Both the position numbers and the translations under genes were made by a program. The notes beneath the pieces are model-generated. The model was given only the letters and a program-made list of their open reading frames with translations. It had not been told where the DNA came from and searched no databases. Below are positions 58,941-64,000 of a stretch of 64,000 bases of DNA, piece by piece. Positions within the stretch are counted from its first letter, which is position 1, and the number at the start of each line of letters is the position of its first letter. This DNA is from Limonium bicolor. Lineage: Eukaryota > Streptophyta > Magnoliopsida > Caryophyllales > Plumbaginaceae. The stretch spans positions 365,960,831 through 366,024,830 of the forward strand of contig CM041778.1 in assembly GCA_023374045.1 (NCBI GenBank), given 5' to 3'.

Positions 58941-59168
58941 CACTAAACTCTGACCGTGACACCGGATTATATCTCTATTATCTTTCATAAAACTACGAAG
59001 GATAAAATGATCCTTGATTGTTTCAACCCCTCGGTATTTCAAGTTGTTAACACACATACAAAATATGTATCCCTTATTTGCAGGTTTCAAATTTTTTCAC
59101 TAACACCGTGTAAAACTAAACTACTCTTTCGATAAGCCGGTAATCCAATTTGTTGTTCTAAATCCATA
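58941..59168 (-). pseudogene. CACTA3 transposase N-terminal exon, copy 2
   Basis: The frame NKGYIFCMC, KYRGVETIKDHF, CHGQSLVNIIEC is as in copy 1. It reads directly into LINE sequence after IIEC, so the minus-strand frame 58872-59090 is a chimera of both. Confidence 0.75.
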
Positions 59169-59287
59169 AATGTTAATCTCCTCTATTTGTAAATGTAGTT
59201 TACGTCACATGTGACCAGCTCCGAGTATTGTTAATGTATCTTTAATCCCACCTAAACTCATCCATTCACGTTCAATCCCAGAAGTGA

Positions 59288-59525
59288 ACGTGTATCTAAT
59301 ATATAATTTATTGAAAATTTTGGGAGCATCTTCATACATCTCTTCAAGTGCATGATTGTGAAACTTATCAACAATATATGCACTCAAAAAAATAGTAGAG
59401 AGATACTATCAAAATTTTCAATAAATTACATATTAGAGACACATTCACAACTACGTGTGAGATACATGATTACGGACAGTCTCGACGGGGATTGTTCAAG
59501 ATATATCTCTATTAGATAATTATGT
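59288..59525 (-). repeat. Conserved hairpin and twin-hairpin motif of CACTA3, copy 2
   Basis: Duplicate of 48598-48835. The stem arms and the GGACAGTCTCGACGGGG motif are kept. Confidence 0.75.
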
Positions 59526-60099
59526 ATGGGTAATTAACTACTATGTTTTATAATTCATACAAATATTTCATAATCCTACACTAACATATAACTTATTTTC
59601 GAAAAAATACTTACATGACGTTAATATGAAATCTAACCTGATCTGATGTGCACACGTGAAGTAGTAGATGGTTGACCGGTGATTAAATAGGAGATACGTA
59701 AGCCTTGATGAAGACAACAACAAAACTACAATATTAGAATTCAAAACACTTTCTTTTACAAAATTCATGCTTAATGCTCAAAAATCAAACCTATTCAAAA
59801 GCCTTTCACTTAGTGCTAAATTTTAAGCAAGAAATAGTAGAAAATCTCAGCACCACCTCCCCTAATTTTTATAACTCCCAATTCAATATATCAAGCCAGA
59901 GGCTATACACAATTTTTATATTCACTTATCACATTGTATTCACTAGCACTACAAAAAAAGTTACGATTTTTATGATACATATTAAGACGCAAACTCGGTA
60001 GCGTCTAAAGTTTTAGTTTTTTTTTGACGTAATTTAGTTTTATTTTGGCGCAACTACGGCATAAAAGTCTGCCAATAGTACTACATAATATATCTATTC

Positions 60100-63000
60100 T
60101 CACGCCTTTCTATTCATCCATCTCTGTTATGTTTTGTTTTGCTCTAATCCAAATCCACACATCGAGAGTGAACCTGAACTCGAGAGCGAGCCCTAGACTC
60201 AAAACGAACACGGCATTGAGTGGCACACGAGCATGCGAAATCTTCATTGAGGTTACGGCCGGTAAGCTCTGTCTACTTCTTCTCTTTCTATTGCATCTTC
60301 TTCCTGTTCATCTTCCTATTTCTACTCTTCTTTTGGTATTTTGAGAAAAACATTTGCTTGCTTCACTTCCGAATCGTGTTTCGGCATATATTCTGGCATC
60401 GTCCGTATCCCTTTTCAATTTCCTTCTTCACCAGCATTTTCTTCATCTTCTCCTTGCACTTGCGAGCTTGAAATTGAGCGATTCTAGCGATTTTAAGGTG
60501 AACTTCCGCTCTATGATCGGGTTCATTAGCTTCTCCATTTTTCCCATATATATCCCGCAAACTGAAACAAACTGATTGATCAATTAGTAGAAGACATGAC
60601 ATATGAAAGGTTAACGAGAGAATTTGGGGATATAGGGTTTTGGTTTGCATGGGTGGTCTGAAATCCAATTGCCATTGGGAAAGAACAACAAAGGAATATC
60701 AGTCTTGGTCGAGGTTACAGCCAGTAAGCTCTATCTCATTTTTGTTTATTTTTTGATCATGAAACTTGCTGCTATTCCAATTTCATTTGGTAGGTTTTAT
60801 GCTCTCCTATTTATTTTATTTTTTATGTAATCTAGTTTGCACAACAAACATAAATTGTTGTCTGCTATGTCACTCCAGGAATTTTTTGATGTGCTGCATG
60901 CAACAAAGGTGGATTCTTCGTAGCAGCCGGTCATCCAATTTGATAGAAGATTCTTAAGATTTTATCTTATTAGTGCAAGTTCTCTAGAATGTACCAGGTC
61001 ATTGAATTTGAAACTTTTGGTTTATTTACACTCTAATTCAATTTATTTACTTTTTTTGTTTTTGAGTTTAATTGTTGATATCATAGTAGGATATTTATAC
61101 TTGTCTTCAGGAATACTTCAGGAATTGTTTGATGTGTTGCATGCAAGAGAGGTAGATTCTTCGCAGCAGCAGGTGATCCAATTTGATAGAAGGTTCTTAA
61201 GATACTAATAAATATATGAAGGTAACTCTAATGCAATTTTAAATTTAATGCATATTTGCTGCTTATACTTCCATGTTTTGTACCTTTGTGTCAGGAGTCA
61301 TGTTGTTCTACTGCTGGAAAGGTTTCAAAGTCATGAAGTTGAATCAACTCTTCTATTCCATTGCGTCGATTTTTGAAATTATGTTACATTGCTTTCAAAT
61401 TGTGCAAAATTTCAACAATATTTTTCTTTATCGACTAAGTTTTCTTATGGCGGGGTATTTGATTAAGTACGTAAGAAACTTTATCCCGTGTCTTTACCTG
61501 TGCCACCAATGAGTCGATGAAACCAAGGCTATAGAAGGTTGCTGCTTGTAAGAAACATTCCACTTAAACTATTTTTCTAAAACTCTTATAATTATCCATG
61601 TTACCTCCTTATCACCATAGTGTAGGTGGCAACCCATAATTCTGGTACACCATAGTGTAGGTGGCAACCCATAATTCTGGTACACTTGTATTTTACCAGT
61701 TACATGATTAGATTATAGAATTTCGCACTTTTGCATTGTGAATATTCTGTTTAGCATGTTGTGTCATTATTATCCATTCAACTAATTACTTTACATTTTT
61801 ATCATACAAAAACACTATGCAGTTTATGTTCCACCTGAGAATTGCTCTGTTTTCTCGCTACCTTCAAGTTAACGACATAGGTGCTGCTCCTCAGGCCCTA
61901 AATGACGGGTTCCCTTCTTGCCCCAACTCATTGCCAACAACAATGTGTTTTGAGCTCGTATTAACGGTTAAAGGTTACAAACTGAGTATCAAATTAAAAT
62001 CTGCCTAAGTTACATTTACCTAATGGAATTGTTATATTCTGATCTTAAAATCCTGATAAACTTGATTTCCTTTATTTAGATGTTGGTGTAATGTGGTTTT
62101 AAAGGCATCTGTGTGTAGCAGAAGCTCAAAGATAAGCTTTCAGATTTTCACTTTCTCAGGTTTATTCTGTTCCACTACTAATGTTGTTAGGTTTCATCTG
62201 ACTTTCTATCTTATGTTTGTGACTTGGCTGTCTATATACTCTCTCACAGGTTGCAGTTACTACTGTGTGGTTCTTGTGTGGGCTGAAGTTAGAAGACAAT
62301 GGTATTACATATCTAGGGTAGTTATTATTGCTCTTGCTATTTGAAGTTATTCCTCTTGTTGTTGTCTTGTTTTGGTAGTCTTACTATTTGCTGCTTCTTA
62401 CCAGGCAACAAATTGATAGGTTTATATTGATGCATCATCTTTTTTGAAATTTGGAAGGCTGAACATTATGTGTCAAATAGTTTTCTTGTTTCACGCATGA
62501 CTTGTTTTCTTATATATCTATTGCCACACAAACACATTTGCAATTGTTGCTCTTGCTATTTGAAGTTACCCCAAAGGTGTGGTCCAATACTGGTATTGGT
62601 GTGCCAGAAGCCCAGAACATGAGAAACTATTTGTTTTCTTCTTAGCAATTTGACAAGGTGGATCTATTAGCTGAATGACTTTTCTTTTCACTTTTGTATG
62701 CGTCTAAACATGTTTTCAGGCTGGTTTGAAGATAATTCAATTACATATGGAAGGTTACCGCAAAGACTTGGAACAAGGTGGCTGGTATGTTGATATTCAC
62801 TTTGTTGATCTCTTTTGCCAGCAATGGCTAGAGGTGGGAATAACATACTAAAATTGTTTTTGGTGGAATTGCCTTATGACCAGACTTAAATGACAGAACT
62901 TATAATCCTTCAGTTCAAGGTCCCCTGTTTTATGTGTGATTGTGCATTTTTTGGTATCAGTTAGAGTTTATGTCTGCAAAGAATGAAATGGATATTAATG

Positions 63001-63500
63001 GCATTTTATCAACAGAATTGTACCAACTTCCTTCCCTTGCATCAAATTGTTGATTAGATAATGATTTTTTTTTGCTCTTTTCCCTCATCTGGTTAAATGT
63101 TGTGAATGACTAAAAATTTGCAGACGGCAAGGTGGAAATATTGTTGCTGCTCCTGGTAAAACTAACATTTCCTACATTCACAAGGTTACTTTGATACATA
63201 TGCGTGATTCCCTTTGTAAGTTTGTTCTCTTTTTTCTGCCTTTCCATCAAAGTACTATCTTTGAGGGCTTTCCTTGAAATCATTGTTTACTTTTGTCTCC
63301 AAATTTCTTATTCTGCTAGTTTCTTTTAACTTTTGATCTTGTAAATACTATTTTTGAAGCTGGGAAGATAGTCGTGAGCAAATCATGGAAATCAAAGATT
63401 GAGGTGTTTGTATCTAGATTTACTGCTACAATTAGCTAGATTCTATTAAGATCATGGCTGTAACATTGAGAACAGTATCAAATTCAGTGATATTGTATTT
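60100..63500 (+). other. Gene-like segment inside the insertion (product not recognised)
   Basis: The segment has exon-and-intron texture with several pyrimidine-rich acceptor-like sites, but no long frame and no domain I recognise. Two segments are duplicated. GAGGTTACGGCCGGTAAGCT (60248) recurs as GAGGTTACAGCCAGTAAGCT (60709). A block of about 75 bp near 60876-60958 recurs near 61122-61204 (frame DVLHAREVDSSQQQVIQFDR in the second). Another exon-like stretch is at 62720-62790 (QLHMEGYRKDLEQGG). It could be a captured host gene fragment or leftover transposon gene. Confidence 0.4.
61613..61682. repeat. Perfect 35-bp tandem duplication
   Basis: CACCATAGTGTAGGTGGCAA... is repeated at 61613-61647 and 61648-61682 without change. 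Confidence 0.95.
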
Positions 63501-63897
63501 GGAATTACAGATTTTGTAATGTATTTTTTGAGAATATAAATGTTATAATGCACATTTTATAATAGTACTACTTTGTATTGATATGTCTGAAGTGTTCATA
63601 TTGTTTTTTATTTTATTTTTTTTAAAAAGAAAAACTAAAAGTTTCGACGCAATTGTGATCCGTTTCTGCGCGAAAGGTTCGTCGAAAATTTAGATATTTT
63701 GACGCAATAGCTGCGTCGAAATGAACAAGCCAATTCCGTCGAAATTTTTTTTGACGGTCAACTAGGCGACGTGAGTGTGACACGTGGATATTGAAATTTT
63801 CGACGCAACTCCTGCGTCGAAATTGCATTTTTTTTGCGTCGAAATCTACTTGTTTTCTTGTCTATCACATTCGAATCACCAGTCCGAAGGACTCATT

Positions 63898-64000
63898 CAA
63901 CATAATTCATAATATTCAAAATTCTCAAATTTGAATTAAACATGTCCTAATTTATCAGTTTGTTTTCAATCGTTCAACAACCATAATTGTACACCAGTCT
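63898..64000. repeat. Block copy 2 resumes (CACTA3 leader)
   Basis: It matches 49209-49315 of copy 1 with one 4-base insertion (TTGAATTAAAC against TTGAAAC) and runs off the window. Confidence 0.9.

Larger units (their letters stand above)
56581..59909 (-). mobile_element. CACTA3, copy 2, left part (interrupted at 59910)
   Basis: The terminus CACTAGTGCAAAAAAGC is at 56581. Subterminal repeats follow to 57010. The tnp2 fragment on the minus strand is at 57230-58138, uninterrupted by copy D. The LINE is at 58154-58925, the transposase N-terminal exon at 58941-59168, and the conserved hairpin at 59288-59430 with the twin-hairpin motif to about 59520. Confidence 0.82.
59910..63897 (+). mobile_element. 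Copy-2-specific 3988-bp insertion, probable non-autonomous DNA transposon with gene-like cargo
   Basis: Compared with block copy 1 (49199-49230) these bases are extra; the junctions share only CA. A CACTA-like start CACTACAAAAAAAGTT lies at 59948. GACGCAA-type inverted repeats occur near both ends (59990-60060 and 63640-63845, such as TTTCGACGCAACTCCTGCGTCG). The right end, CTTGTTTTCTTGT, is only partly complementary to the left, so the class is uncertain. An imperfect 20-bp direct repeat (TATCACATTGTATTCACTAG against TATCACATTCGAATCACCAG) lies outside both. Confidence 0.6.
53504..64000. repeat. Large duplicated block, copy 2 (continues past the window end)
   Basis: It is the same as 37174 onward but lacks family X copy D (empty site near 57905) and holds a 3988-bp insertion at 59910-63897. 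Homology resumes at 63898 (CAACATAATTCATAATATTC) and runs to the window end. The MULE part (53504-54727) begins inside the element with no left half. Confidence 0.9.

Noticed and set aside
59948..63857. Typical CACTA element with matching ends
   Set aside because: The left end looks like CACTACAAAAAAAG but the right end (CTTGTTTTCTTGT followed by CTATC) is not its proper inverse and no 3-bp target duplication is seen, so the class is left open.
1..64000. tRNA, rRNA or other structural RNA genes
   Set aside because: I looked for tRNA box sequences and rRNA-like stretches by eye and saw none convincing; a covariance-model search would be needed to exclude them.

Overview
This window is plant nuclear DNA, almost certainly from a flowering plant. 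It is AT-rich, has no intact host gene that I can recognise, and is built of transposable elements inserted into one another. The evidence is a CACTA tnp2 transposase with a transposase-associated domain, an Athila-type Ty3/gypsy polyprotein, a complete Ty1/copia element with a plant-type tRNA-Met primer site, a Mutator-like element, hAT elements, a LINE 3' end, and giant solo LTRs with 5-bp target duplications. The species cannot be named from this. Two blocks of exactly 500 N (6814-7313 and 51633-52132) are scaffold gaps, so order across them rests on the assembly.

Layout, left to right. 1-3986: 5' half of a CACTA element (CACTA1, read on the minus strand), inserted inside the pol gene of an Athila-like gypsy element (3987-6813). 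7314-9906: right part of a giant solo LTR (family X, copy A) inserted in CACTA4, whose 3' end is at 10877. 12322-21113: family X copy B, with copy C (16294-20546) nested inside; both have perfect 5-bp target duplications. 21127-22662: a non-autonomous hAT element whose target duplication abuts that of copy B. 22950-24120: degenerate AT-rich repeats. 25003-27265: solo LTR of another family (Y). 27765-32746: a complete but dead Ty1/copia element. 33390-34480: a decayed relative of the hAT element. About 35940-38385: a deleted Mutator-like element.

From 37174 onward the sequence is a near-identical duplication: 37174 to about 49380, and again from 53504 to the window end. The unit carries the MULE 3' part, a 211-bp hAT MITE and CACTA3, whose transposase is split by a 5'-truncated LINE. 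Copy 1 alone holds a 5639-bp family X LTR (copy D), and copy 2 shows its empty target site. Copy 2 alone holds a 3988-bp insertion (59910-63897) with gene-like, internally duplicated segments. Between the copies lie parts of CACTA2 and a scaffold gap, so a real tandem duplication and a false (haplotype) duplication both remain possible.

Three patterns stand out beyond ordinary transposon annotation. (1) CACTA1, CACTA2 and CACTA3 have different termini and diverged introns, yet all keep a long hairpin followed by a twin-hairpin motif just upstream of the transposase start codon. (2) Three solo LTRs (copies A and C of family X, and family Y) carry arrays of short inverted repeats at a regular spacing of about 60-72 bp, with different stem sequences but the same architecture. 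(3) Family X is a set of 4.25-5.64-kb apparently solo LTRs with no coding sequence.
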